Of a stretch of 64,000 bases of DNA, positions 10,150 through 20,730 are shown piece by piece. The translations under genes and the position numbers were made by a program. Numbering within the stretch: position 1 is the first letter of the stretch; the number at the start of each line of letters is the position of its first letter. Under the pieces are notes generated by a model. It saw only the letters and a list, made by a program, of their open reading frames with translations. It was not told the origin of the DNA and ran no database searches. Source of the DNA: Symbiodinium microadriaticum (taxonomy: Eukaryota > Sar > Dinophyceae > Suessiales > Symbiodiniaceae); the NCBI GenBank assembly GCA_001939145.1, contig LSRX01000533.1, positions 292,405-356,404 of the forward strand, given 5' to 3'.

Positions 10150-11175
10150 GCTGAGGCCCGTCGCATTGCTTAGGTGCAACTCCTTTGTAGACCTGCAGTC
10201 TTGGCTTGCTCTCAGCTTTTTCGCTGGAGGGCCAAGTTGGATCACGGCGGTCTCGACTTTTCTGTCAATAACCGGAAACGACATGCATAAAGCATGCTCA
10301 AGTCAGCTGAAGCTGCTTGGGCAAGGTATGTGGGGAAGGAAAGCTTGCAGCATAGCTGTCGAGCGTTGAAGCACAATTTCCCATGGTGTCGAACCCGAAC
10401 TGCACAAGCACAAGACGGAAGATCTTTAGCATCGACTGGAGGAAGCCCGATGCAGCGAGGCTAAGCATCTAGCTAGTTGGGGACGGCACATACCAAGCAG
10501 ACATGTAAAGCAGATTGCAGTTCGGAATGCTGGGTCAGTGTCTCGAGCCAAAGTGTCCCACAGCCGATCAGATTCGCACACGGATGGTATCACTTGGACT
10601 ATGTTGACCTCACATTAACTCAAGAAGGCCAGAAACCCCTCTGACTCTGTGTTCGAAGACTTCAATCGTTCGAGGCGCAGCAATTCAACAACCGCAAACA
10701 GCCGACTCTAGGGCTCCAATGGGCTCCGGGGTCATCTTTTTTGCAGGGTAGTTGGGATGGGGGGAGTTTTTCTCTTATGACGTGACCTGACCCCGCACTC
10801 CAAGTGGCGGCAGCGTCTGCCCGCGAAACAAGGGCTTCTTCAACTCCTGCGAAAAGGTGCGACATGCTCAAGCGGAAGCCTCTACACTGGGTAGTCACGT
10901 CACTGGCAGCCGTGGCAGCCCAAACTTGTATTTGGTGCCTGAGGGACACAGTGACCCTTCCCTGACCCTTCCCACCTCCGAAGCTCCGAGGGCTTGAGCT
11001 TCCAGAGCCGCTTCCAGAGCCTCCACCTCTGCCTGAGGAGAACAGAGCAAACAAAATAAGTAAACCTACAACCCCCCTCCCCCAAAACCCCCTTTTTTAA
11101 TTTTTTGGAATGTGCCACTTCCGTTTCCTGGCCTGGTCCAACTCGTCGGCGCCTTCCTCGGCCTCTAGATCCTCG
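10150..11175 (-). CDS. Possible exons of an unknown gene
   Basis: Three minus-strand pieces have coding character. HSAEDLEAEEGADELDQARK followed by RKWH lies at about 11175-11110. QAEVEALEAALEAQALGASE lies at about 11045-10985. VIDRKVETAVIQLGPPAKKL followed by RASQDCRSTKELHLSN lies at about 10280-10160. The first two are acidic and probably helical. They sit directly upstream of the SHQ/HPDP exons and may be its N-terminal part, but no splice chain was proven. The plus-strand open frame at 11181-11423 was considered and is not supported by any motif. Confidence 0.3.
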
Positions 11176-11962
11176 GCTGAGTGCGATACAAACTCGCCAC
11201 GGCCCCGTCTGTTAGTTCCATGATGCGTCCACTAGAGTATGAGCCTGTGCCGACGACTCTTACTGACAACGAATTACATCACCTGAGACCTACAATTTCT
11301 TTCACGGATCTGGAAACGCGTTGCGAGCTCTTCATGATGGTCGGAGGCTCTAGCTTTACTTCTGAACTTCCGCAGACGGGCTATTTATGGGCTGAGGCTC
11401 CAATGCCGGCACAGGCAAGCTAAGGGCAGTGACCACCATGGCATCATCTGCCATCGCATGGACTTTGCTGTGTTGCTTGTTGGTTCTGGTGAAAGCATCT
11501 TTCGCTCTCATGGCCGCAGCAAGCATTAAGACAGGATTCGTCTGGAGCCGTCTGTCATGCTATATAGTTGCACAGACCATGACATGACCCAGCACGGCCA
11601 AACAGTCGCACTGTTAAACCCAAAGGGGAATGCCAGAGTGTGTAATGGCTGCTGATACGTTCCCGTCGCTATCACTCAACACCTCTAAATGATGTTGCTA
11701 TGTCGCTATATCATCATCATGCAAGGAATGTTGAGACATCTTAGTCTTGTACCAGCGCCAAGGAATCACAGAGCCTGCCCATATTGTATCCTCAAAGCAC
11801 CCGCCAGAAAGTGTTTCAAAGTTCATTGCTGCTAGTTGGTTGCATCGTACTGCATGTCTGGAACCCCTCCGCTGGCCGTCTTCGGGTAGGAAGTGATCTG
11901 CTCCGCCTCAACGCCGCATAATCAGCTGTGAGGTTGGCGTGCAACTGCCCCTCTTCAAAGGC

Positions 11963-12270
11963 CCGAAGCATAGGGTGCCTTGCGATTCCAGACCGTCACG
12001 CAGCCTTAGAAAGTCCACGTGCTGCTGAACTTCGGTAGAAAGGTCTCTCAGCCACATCAACGGCTTGGCGCGGACGCGGCCAACGAGACAAGTCGTTGGC
12101 AGATTCTTGCAGATTTGTGCAAGCATGGGCTGATTGATGCTTCTTGTCGGGTCTACTGGCGAAGCGATGACGCTGGTCTTTTGAGGCTGCAACCTTTGCT
12201 GTCAATTCCAAAGATCGGCGCGTTTGCTGTCTCGATCAGCCTTCTGAGATCATCGGCGACGAGTTCATTC
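11963..12270 (-). CDS. PAS-domain exon pair
   Basis: The exon 12270-12194 starts after AG|G and reads NELVADDLRRLIETANAPIF then GIDSKG. A GT donor (phase 1) joins an exon starting at 12004, again after AG|G, that reads CVTVWNRKAPYASG. Together they give the classic start of a PAS domain: LRxLIxTANAPIFGID, glycine turn, V-x-x-WNRKA. The sensor fold binds a cofactor or partner; here no output domain is visible. The rest of the domain downstream (towards 11.2 kb) was not found. Nearly identical modules occur at 40.9-41.8 kb and 61.2 kb, so this is one of several dispersed PAS genes or fragments. Confidence 0.65.
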
Positions 12271-12512
12271 CTAAGGCTGCAGGCAGGAGAGTTGTGTATG
12301 GTGGCTATATGCTGCAGGGACACTGAGTTACAGGACACTGGCTGGAGATTCACTCGAAGTCACTAATCCGTGCTCTGTATTAGTGGGGCCCCCCCCCCCT
12401 AGAATTATCGGGCCTCGTGATTAATCTGAGGGGGGGCGGGGAGCCAGCAGTCCACAGGCGGCACGCAGCAGCCAGCAGTCGCGGACATGTAGAAAGAACT
12501 GGTATTGGCTTC

Positions 12513-12513
12513 T

Positions 12514-12546
<33 letters not shown>

Positions 12547-12588
12547 CAGAAGTAGTAGTAGTAGTAGTAGTAGTAGCAGAAAATAGTT
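12513..12588. repeat. (TAG)n microsatellite
   Basis: Two blocks of TAG/AGT triplets are interrupted by CAGA. The same triplet repeat recurs at 27992-28055 inside the inverted-repeat element. No coding meaning: the Thr-rich frame on the minus strand is a by-product of the repeat. Confidence 0.9.
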
Positions 12589-12839
12589 TCTTGTAGCCCA
12601 TAATTGTGGAGGAATTTATGAATCCAGAGGAAGCTGCTCCGGAGACCAGCCGTAATGGGTAGCTCAGGATGCAATGATTTTGGGCCTCCGCAGAAACGGA
12701 TTGATACGGAATCAATGCTTCCTGGGACTAGGCCTCGATCTGAGTTTTCTGGCCAGGCTCGAAGACTGCAGCTCCAGCGCCAAAACCAAAAACTTCCGGC
12801 CCAAGCCAGGGCCCCGAAAATAATTTCCTAGAGTTGTGG

Positions 12840-13245
12840 AGCGACTTACCTAGTAAAGTAGTACGTTCTAGGCACTAAGCTTGTGCTTGCATTAAAGTAT
12901 TTAGTTCCAAGCCTCTACTAAGCTTCTATTTGCAGTCAAGCAGTCAGTTCTAAGCCTTTTACCAAGCTTCTAATTGCAGCAAAGTAGTAAGTTCCAAGCC
13001 TCAACTAAGCTTCTATTTGCATTAAAGTGGTAAGTTCTAAGCCTGGACTACGCTTCTAATTGCAGTAAAGTAGTCAGTTCTAAGCCTTTTACCAAGCTTC
13101 TATTTGCAGTAAAGTAGTAAGTCCTATGCCTTTACTAAGCTACTACGCTTCTAATTGCATTAAAGTGGTATGTCCTAAGCCTCTACTAAGCTTAATTCTA
13201 ATTGCAGTAAAGAAGTAAGTTCTAAGCCTCTAACTGAAGTGAAGT
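12840..13245. repeat. AAGCTTCTA minisatellite, ~43-bp unit
   Basis: About nine imperfect copies of a unit that contains AAGCTTCTAATTGCAG, then TAAAGTAGTAAGTTC and TAAGCCT. Copies differ by single substitutions and small indels, so the array is old. There are no constant-length unique spacers, so it is not CRISPR-like. Each copy carries a HindIII-type AAGCTT palindrome. It lies between the PAS exon pair and two uncertain ORFs and has no coding content. Confidence 0.85.
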
Positions 13246-13264
13246 AGTAAATTTTGGGCTCCCA

Positions 13265-13531
13265 ACTCCCATCGTCAACCCCACTGAATTTACTAATACG
13301 GAGCAGGGGTTGAATGCTTTGGCAAAACAAAATCTGGGAAGACTCCAAACTCTTCCTTCGATAGTCTACCCTGCACTCAATTGAACCCAAATCTAGCCGT
13401 ACGTGAGACCAATGGTGCTTCCGACGCTTCACAGGTGCGAATATGAGAGGACCACACCAAGCACCAGGCTGTCTCATCAGGTCACGATACTCAGTGATGT
13501 CCTGCAAACCCACATAGTCCCACTCGAACAT
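13265..13531 (-). CDS. Unknown ORF starting MFEWDYVGLQDI
   Basis: From an ATG at 13531 the minus strand is open for about 89 codons before entering the minisatellite. It reads MFEWDYVGLQDITEYRDLMR, then QPGAWCGPLIFAPVKRRKHH and so on, with a balanced amino-acid mix. Residues VDDGSWEPKIYYF mark the last convincing part. No family is recognised. The frame runs on into repeat DNA before stopping at 13175, so the true 3' end is probably a splice site. Confidence 0.3.
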
Positions 13532-13768
13532 CAGCCTTTATTCTAAGAATAGCTCCTGGCCGACACAAATAACTCCAGTGATGCTGCCCTCGCTGCTCTG
13601 CTTCGCAGTAGCCTAGGGAAAGCTTTCTCCAGCGATGTGTGCTTGTCTGGTCATGGATTCTTACTTTTCGGATGTCGACAAGCAGTTGGACTCTTAACCT
13701 GAAGACGTCCGACAACATCTGACAAGGCCGACATCGGACTGTAGCTACGTAGATACTTAGCCACTTGG

Positions 13769-14233
13769 CTACTTATTGCTACTAGCAACTAAATCAAGCA
13801 GATTGCTGTTTCCTGCAGTTTTCCTAGCGTAGTGTACTTTGTCATTGGTATCATTACGGCCTAGCAGACTCTCCGGACTCTTGTGTGCCCCGGATGTGCG
13901 CTCTCCCCGCCCGTTCTGAAGCTCGTTTTGTCCTTTAACCCTGGGAGTTAGGGATACTTCTGAGTTGAGGCCGTTTGTAGCACATGACAAGTGGGGTGAA
14001 CGCTGTGTCTGCACAGCCAAGGTTTGCTTGGTGTTGGCATGCGTGGCTTGATTCCTGCCTGTTCCGATGGTCACAGCATGCGCTCTGATACTGCGGTGCA
14101 GGGTTGGAAATTGCAACCCAAACCCAAACAGCTGGCCGGGGCCGCAGCGTTTAGAAGGACGAAGCGGCTCACGCCATCCTGGCATTGCTTCAGCAAAGAG
14201 ATCAGCAGCACTCTTATAAAGAGATTTCGTCAC
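13769..14233 (-). CDS. Unknown ORF, ~154 codons
   Basis: The minus strand is open from 14233 to a stop at 13769. The first ATG lies at about residue 17 of the frame (AEAMPGWREPLRPSKRCG). The translation is hydrophilic and rich in Ser, Asn, Arg and Thr, with no membrane segment or known motif. It could be one long exon or a chance open frame. There are no AG|G-bounded neighbours that I can join to it. Confidence 0.25.
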   Translation of the reverse strand: MTKSLYKSAADLFAEAMPGWREPLRPSKRCGPGQLFGFGLQFPTLHRSIRAHAVTIGTGRNQATHANTKQTLAVQTQRSPHLSCATNGLNSEVSLTPRVKGQNELQNGRGERTSGAHKSPESLLGRNDTNDKVHYARKTAGNSNLLDLVASSNK

Positions 14234-14239
14234 AGCAAC

Positions 14240-15060
14240 AGGAGGGACAGAAAGGTCAGTGGCGGGAGCCAGCCTCTGTTCTATATACCAGTACGTTTAT
14301 CAAACTCGACATCGATTGCATCCATGACAAAACTGCCCAAAGCTTGCACAGTCTGCACAGCGCTGGTGTTCCGAGTCAGCACACGCAAATCAAGATTGAG
14401 CATCAGCCTTGCCGCACAAGTGTATTGTCACATTCTCTGCCGACTCACCTGCAAAGCAACTGTCAACGAGATGCTTTGCTCAGCAGTCTGGGCGCGAACC
14501 GCTGCCTTCGAGCGCTTGTCGCAGAACTGTTCGAACCTCATCCTGGCTCTCCTCGGTCACAGTTCACTGCCAGACCGGCCTGACTGGGCTGCTTGCTGAA
14601 GGTTTCACGGTTTGTCCCACATTCTCTGGTGCCTCCGAGTCCCCTCCACCCCCCCACCCACACAGACACCCCTCCACGGCAGTCACGGCGATGTGCCATG
14701 GCTTTCCTGGTTTTCTGAATTTCTCTCGCACAAGTCCGGCGAATGTTGAAGGTTGCGGGCATGTGAGTCCCATGGCAATGAATCGATGCTCACGACGACT
14801 CCCTCGCAGCAGCTGCCCTGATCATGTGACATGCTCGGATCCATTCACAGCCCGGATGCTGCTACGAACGTCTCCACCATGTTTCTGCCAAGAGCCTGCG
14901 AAGGGGGTCAGGCTTGATTGACATTTCCTGTGTCCCTGCAAGGCTGCAAGGCTTGGCTGACTCTGCAACTCAAACGCTCTGGATGTAATTTTGATTCTCG
15001 TAGCCCCTTGTAATTGGAGTGTCGTCGAAAAATCGCTCCGCATTTTGGAGCCGCGGCAGA
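14240..15060. other. No supported gene
   Basis: Several short frames overlap on both strands, none with motifs. A C-rich stretch at 14641-14676 gives proline-rich translations on the plus strand. This is the 3' flank of the PhzF-like gene that ends at 15068. Confidence 0.4.
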
Positions 15061-15067
15061 CTTCTGG

Positions 15068-16635
15068 TCAGTTACAATACATCATGCCCTCCAGCGTCGT
15101 AACTGCCGGGCCGGACAGCACAACCCGTCCGTTTCCTCGGACTTCGCACTTAACAACACCGCCTCGAGGTGATGCTTGAAATCCGATGACTTGGCCTGCG
15201 CTGTTTGCACCGTTCGAACGCCGGCCGAGCTTTTGCATCCAATATGGGCCCAGCATGCAGTGCGCCGATCCTGTTACGGGATCCTCTGGAATGCCAGCCC
15301 GTGGTCCAAAGAACCGGGATCGGAAGTCGACCACGCTCCCAGCAGCCGCTGCAGCAGCACGCTCAGCATCACTGCTTCCTTCGCAGCCCTGCGTCGTTAC
15401 GCACACACCGCGGCACTCAAAGCAAGCGAGAGCACTTTGATCAGGCTTGATCCGATCGAAAGCGGTCGGCGACAGCTCGCACAGGATGTCGAACTTCCCA
15501 CGACCGATGGCAAGAACGTCAGATCCCGACAGCCCAAGCGCTTTGCCCAGGGCATCTGCGGTGGGCATCGAGCCATCAACCGAGGCATCTGCCATCTTCG
15601 GCATGTCTGCCGGGAAATCCATCTGTATCCAGCCCGTATCTGTCATGCTGCAGCTCAAAGTCCCAGAGGCTTTCGATTCAAAATCGATTCGTCGTCGCTT
15701 GGATGCACGGCCAGTGGTCCACAGCGCATGTGCTGCACCAAGCGTGGCCTTACACTGCAGCTTTGTTTTATGCTTCAGCTGTACATGCGTCCTAGCAAAG
15801 TCTATCACTCGGCGAAAGGCCTCAAGCAGATTTTCGCTGATGCTTGAGAGGAGACATCGGGCCGAGGCCGAAAAGCATGACTGCTAAGTCGGACTCCAAG
15901 GCTCATGACCGCAGAGATCAACTTCGCAAGTTGGCGTAAACCAGCGGATCGCAAAACGGTGCGCTTCCTGAAAAGGATACTGTCTTTGGAGCGCATGGCA
16001 TAAGGTCCAGATTGCTTCAAAGAGAAGCCCGCGACTCAGCATGTGTAAGTTTGAGCATATGCACTCCCCCAAAAAACGTTGCGCTTTGGTTCCTCGTTTG
16101 ACTCGGATTCGATGGAAAGCAGCTCCACGAAAGCAGTCTCAGCGAGGTTGTTCTCCATTGCCACCTGCATCAAACAATTCTACTTCTACCTGTGCCTGCA
16201 CTTGACACATCGTGATACCCCTGATGATATTGTAGGCACTTCCGCGGCAAGAGAAACCTAGGCAACTTGCTTTCCACTCTTGCCCAGCCTTTTGCATCCA
16301 TGATGCATCGCCGCCGCGATGCGAAAACACAACAGCTGCCGAATTCCCGGTGCACGGCACAGCCGCAAAAGCATCGCACCTGACGAACGCTCAAGTCTCA
16401 ATGTTTCATGTGCCTCTCATAAGCTCTCAATGACTAAAGGGCCCAGTCCACCCAGATCGGATCTTCGAGGGCTCACACACCGGTTCGGGCAGAATTGAGG
16501 TTGACATGCTGCACGCACCAGCCACCTTAATCCAGTGTCGAGCCACTGGATCATGTGCTCGCCAGATGCCGTACGCACAATGTCCCGCACCTGCACGAAG
16601 TACGAAAGTTGCCGAAAGCTGCAGACAACCAACAT
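15068..16635 (-). CDS. PhzF-like isomerase-family protein (PBLD type)
   Basis: Five exons give a complete frame of 322 residues: 16635-16589, 16379-16289, 16164-16078, 15967-15905 and 15748-15068. The junctions restore the family signature. Residues YFVQVCDAFAAVPCTGN-AAV open the protein; WMQK-VAMENNLAETAF carries the catalytic-type Glu of the PhzF fold; FAIRWFTPTCEVDLCGH-ATL follows. The C-terminal half has FFGPRAGIPEDPVTGSAHC. The length fits the family (about 290-300). Donors are GC, GC, GT and GA, and all acceptors are AG|G. PhzF-like enzymes catalyse isomerisation or epimerisation of small metabolites; the substrate of this one is unknown. The start chosen is the first ATG in the exon that supplies strand one; a trans-splice AG upstream was not fixed. 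Confidence 0.92.
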
Positions 16636-16650
16636 CAACTCTTAGAGAGT

Positions 16651-17356
16651 TAGTCTAGCACCACAGTAAATCGGACTTGTGGGCCTACCTGGAGCTCGAA
16701 CCACGGGTCAGCGCCGTGCCTGCCCGGTAGTGACATCGTGTGGTGAGAACCGACTATCTTGCGGCGGAGCTGCTGATTGTTTGTGCAGACGGCCAGCACG
16801 AGAAGATGGTAATGACGCCAGGGCGCACGACGGGGGAAAGCCCGACAAGCTGAAAGCCGGCGTTCCTCGGCAAATGTCAGCACTGCATACCTGTACAAGC
16901 CATGAAGACCGGCTTGGCCCTTTCACCTCAGAGTCTGCCCCGCTAAAGCCGCCACAACCGCAGTGCGCATCCCCATTTCTTGGAATTGCTGTTAAAGGCA
17001 GGCAAAGTGCACGTACAGAGACACCAAGCCTGCCTTGGCTATGAGAGCGCACGCTCGTGGTGGCGACGAGCCTGCAGGACTCGGAGCAAAACAACTCCTC
17101 ATGTCTCTCTCTCTCTCTCTCTCTCTCTCACGGACTCAGTATCTGTCAGCCGTGTCGTGCATGTCTAGCCTTCCTTTGTTTCGGATGTTGCATCTGCATG
17201 TACCTCTGGCCTGGAGCAGCATGCAAGGCCGCCACAGCCCGCAAATACCCTCGGAGCATTGCCGAGGCAACTCCTGCGCACAGGCGGCCAGGACGCCGAA
17301 AAGACTTGTAACACAGCGGTCAATGTCAGCAAAACCATGATGGCAATTCTCGACAT
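16651..17356 (-). CDS. Possible small secreted protein
   Basis: An ATG at 17356 opens a frame with a signal-peptide-like start, MSRIAIMVLLTLTAVLQVFS, followed by a Cys-rich stretch. Further down, an exon starting after ACAG|G near 16883 is open to a stop just before the PhzF-like gene and ends GADPWFELQVGPQVRFTVVL. The middle of the gene is not resolved, so linking the two is inference. If real, it ends about 15 bases before the PhzF-like ATG, a very tight same-strand spacing. Confidence 0.3.
17104..17129. repeat. (CT)n microsatellite
   Basis: Uninterrupted CT dinucleotides. A (GT)n tract lies at 18146-18168 and a (CA)n tract at 19692-19717 in the same poorly coding stretch. Confidence 0.9.
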
Positions 17357-17597
17357 GGGACAAGCATTCCAGTCGCTTCAACGTCGCGGACATGCTTGGG
17401 AATTTTCTTGGGACATAAGCAGCCCAGTGCCCCGACTCCCGCCCTCATGCTCTGACCACTCTCCCATAGCCCGAGTGAGTAAAACCAGTTTTGGGGTTGG
17501 CACTGGGCTATGACGCAGTGCATTGGAAAACGTGTCGAGATGTCCTGGCCGAAGGCTGGAGCTAGGATCCTATGCCAACTCACCATCTGAAGCCAAC

Positions 17598-17921
17598 TCA
17601 CTCTGACTTTGAGCTGCCAGAAGGAGAGTGTGCCCGTCGCCGACTGCGACGCCCCGACCCGTTGTCTCGATTCTGCCCCGAGGGTTTGCTTTCGATTGTT
17701 GCAGGAAGCTGTGGCCGCAAGCGCTTCTGCTTTACAAAGCCTGCTCGGTTCTCGAGATTGCCAGTTGGATGGTGGCCGGCTCCGGTAGAAGGTCGCGCGC
17801 TGCCGGGCTGCCAGCTTGCGCTGAAGATCAAGCATTTAGACTCAGACTTACTCGGGCGTGTGGAAACACTAGACGAAGCAGAACTTGGACACAAAGTCGT
17901 GTCCGGAGCAGCGGGTAGCAA
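17598..17921 (-). CDS. Possible Ser/Arg-rich C-terminal exon
   Basis: The minus strand is open for about 107 codons to a stop at 17598. The translation is Ser/Pro/Lys-rich and ends SGRRSRRRAHSPSGSSKSE, which resembles the RS tail of RNA-binding or splicing proteins. No RNA-recognition motif is visible upstream. A competing minus frame (LQRKLAARQRATFYRS) overlaps it, so the assignment is weak. Confidence 0.25.
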   Translation of the reverse strand: MLPAAPDTTLCPSSASSSVSTRPSKSESKCLIFSASWQPGSARPSTGAGHHPTGNLENRAGFVKQKRLRPQLPATIESKPSGQNRDNGSGRRSRRRAHSPSGSSKSE

Positions 17922-17929
17922 TCTATCTG

Positions 17930-20700
17930 CTGCACGACGTCGGTTGTCGACAAGGCTTGGCCAGAATCGCTCGCTGTTCGAATCTCAAACTTCGAGAAGC
18001 AAGCATGCCAAGTGCAGGGACGGTCCTTTTCTCCGAAGATGCTTCTGGACCACGACGGAGTGAACACAAAGAAGCTCGCCTGCCGTACCATTAGCCGAAA
18101 CCTTCTCTTGGCCGTTACTTGACCGGATAAGCAAACAAGGAGTGACTGTGTGTGTGTGTGTGTGCGTGTGCGACCTCTCTCTCGAAGCATCCAAACTGCA
18201 GCACCATTGGCAGGGTTTGTGGTGGCAGAGGCCCCGAATCGTTCGACTGATCTCTGCTGAGTCCCTGTTCGTCGTGCCAAGCTTTGAAGGACCGAACCGG
18301 ACAGCTAGTGCCAATGGCCTCCAGGAACGTGCTTCTCCATTGATTCCTGAGTTTCTGACAGTGCAAGCAAAGGCTTGTGGCGAGAAGCAACAAAACGGAA
18401 GCAAAGATGGTGAGTTGTTGAGGTGAGGGCAGCAAGACAACTGTTCGAGGGAGCAAGACAGGCACACTTTCGTTCGAGCATAGTAAGATATCGAAAATAA
18501 GCTTCTTTACATGTCACAGGACAGTGCAAGTAGCACGGTGCCGAGTGACGCCGGCTAGCAGTGCCAAGCCGAACCTCCTCAACTCAAGTTATCCTTGCCC
18601 TCCTCTTCCTTCATCCTTAGGTCAAGCCTCCCAACTCGATACTGCCGCAAGTAAGTACGGGAGTTTCTCGTTTCCAGGGCTTTGATGAGAGATAAGGGTG
18701 GCCTGTGCGACTGAGCAACACAATCAAGGCAGAATCAATGCACGTGAGTCAAGACCTGCCAAGTTGCGTGTGTCAAAGAAGTTCCAGCTGCACAAGTTCC
18801 GCAAACGAAGCCAACCAAAGACCCATTGCTTTTCTCCTCAGCGCATCTTGAGAGTTCCAGTAGCACTTCCTGCTGTTCTGAGTCATGAACGCTCCAGGAT
18901 CCTGAAAGCCGAAGTCCAGCCCCTCACCTTTCCAGCCCAGGCGCAAAAGCGCCCCAGAAGAAGTCCTCAGCTGCCAAGAAGACAAACTGGGAATCACAGC
19001 TTGGCTTTTGGCCCGGCACATTGGCCACGCGCTGTCTCAGGGCGAGATTTTCTGGTGATGCCGCCTGTGGAGGTACGGATGACGTTGTGCCGGACAACCG
19101 GCTCACGCTCCAGCGACAGAGGCTCCTTCCGCCGGTCCTTCCCTGCCTCGTCCGCTGGGTACGAAGCAGCCTCAAGGGAAGCGCAAGCTTCCAAGTCCTC
19201 GCACGAGCTGAAGGACCGTCGAAGGAGAGAAAGAGAACCCAAGATTGAAGGAGGATACAGGTTTTTATAAAGAGGTTTAGGTCCGTTAGGTCCGTTAGGC
19301 CTCTTTCCGAACCCGGCGAAAGGCCAGCGCAGTTGGCCATCGCGGCAGCGGCCCGAGCTCGCGGTCCATTGCGGGTTGTTTTTGCGAGATGAGCCGTGGG
19401 CCGAGTCCGCTGAGTTCTGCTTCCTTTCCGTAAGCCGAATTGAGGAGGCCTCTGGCTTCTCACGTTCCCTTCGAGATTCCTTGGATCTAGATCCTGATGT
19501 GCCGGTTGCTTCTCGGTGTGACCGGGGGCCGTTTCAAGTTAAGCCCACCTCCGCTTCTCTGCTGAACATGACGCAGCGACCAGTAAATGCCCCATGCAGC
19601 CGGGTGGGAATCCAAATCATGCCCAAGCTCTATACAACATAACCCAGCACAGCACGGCACATGGCACGGCATGGTACAGCTCAGCACAACACAAACACAA
19701 ACACACACACACACACATCCATCCATCCGAACTGGTGAAGACGGTGAAGACCCTCGGGCTTCTTCCAGACTCAAGGCTGCTGCCATTGTTTTGATCGAGA
19801 AGGCTCAGGAAGCCAGGGTTGCAAGGCCACGCCTTTGGAGCGTGCAATCTGTACAGACACGCCTCAAAAATCCCCGAGTGCTGCCACACAGCAACTTCTC
19901 ATGGTTTTGGTGTGTACATGTGCGGCTGGCCTCAGGATTAGGACTTGAAACCGGCATGTGTGTTGCACACACGCCATGACATCCTGTTTTCTGCTGGTGC
20001 CAGAAGCTACAAACAAGCCAGAGTTAAAATAACACCGCACAGACAAGTTCAACCGGTCAACTCGGAACTCGTCCAAGTACCAGCAAGAAGCTGAAAACCG
20101 AGGTGCCTTCCTCACCCTCCCTTCCGGGGAATCTGCATGTTCGCTGCGAGCTTTGGCAGAAACAAATCACCAATTTCGTGTTGCAGCATATAACAGAGCC
20201 AGTGACGTGGTCGTCACTCTGAAATCCGAAGCCGAGATCGCTTCTCGGGCGGCTCGTCCTCCTTGGAAGCCGCGTTCCTCAGCTGGAGAGAGGCTGTCCG
20301 GCTTGCTTTGGAGGCTTCAGAAGGGCAAATAGACAACGTCTGTTGTGGCAACGCATCCTGCTGTCGAGCGGCTCACCAAGTGAATCCGATTTTTTGGCCT
20401 GCTGTGTAGCGTTTTGGTTCCGTGGTACTGCGGGACTTCACCACCAGACCGAAGACTGAAGACGTCAAGCTTCCCTCAACAATGCCGGTACCAGCTGCCT
20501 CTGTGCTTTGGAGGCTGCGCACCTCTTCCGCTTGCATCTCCTCCAGAGTATGATGTCAAATTCGCTGACACGAAGGGTGAAGGCTGGCTGTGCGAAGGTG
20601 CAGGGAATGAACTGTTGCGCATGAGCATGACGGTCCTTAAGAGCTTCGGGACTCAGGACAGATGCTCCAATGCCTCTCTTCTCTTCCTGAGTTCTTGAAA
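17930..20700. other. Mostly non-coding; weak ORFs only
   Basis: The (GT)n tract at 18146 and (CA)n tract at 19692 mark non-coding DNA. A minus-strand frame at 18994-19205 (SCEDLEACASLEAASYPADE then AGKDRRKEPLSLEREPVVRH) has some coding character and begins after a CAG, but no partner exon was found. A longer plus-strand frame at 18698-19270 overlaps it and has no motif. A 9-bp unit GTCCGTTAG is tandemly repeated at about 19282-19300. The stretch is the 3' flank of the XPD gene. Confidence 0.4.
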
Positions 20701-20730
20701 TGGAACACTAGATCGAAGATACTCAAACCG

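Noticed and set aside
12380-12715. A Thr-rich minus-strand protein
   Set aside because: The threonine run is only the translated TAG triplet repeat.
12840-13245. CRISPR-like array
   Set aside because: The units are contiguous, diverged and have no unique spacers; the DNA is eukaryotic.
15176-15887. Long plus-strand frames opposite the PhzF-like last exon
   Set aside because: They are antisense shadows of a well-supported minus-strand exon.
18698-19270. A 190-codon plus-strand gene
   Set aside because: It is basic and low in complexity with no motif, and it overlaps a minus-strand frame of better coding character; no splice context supports it.
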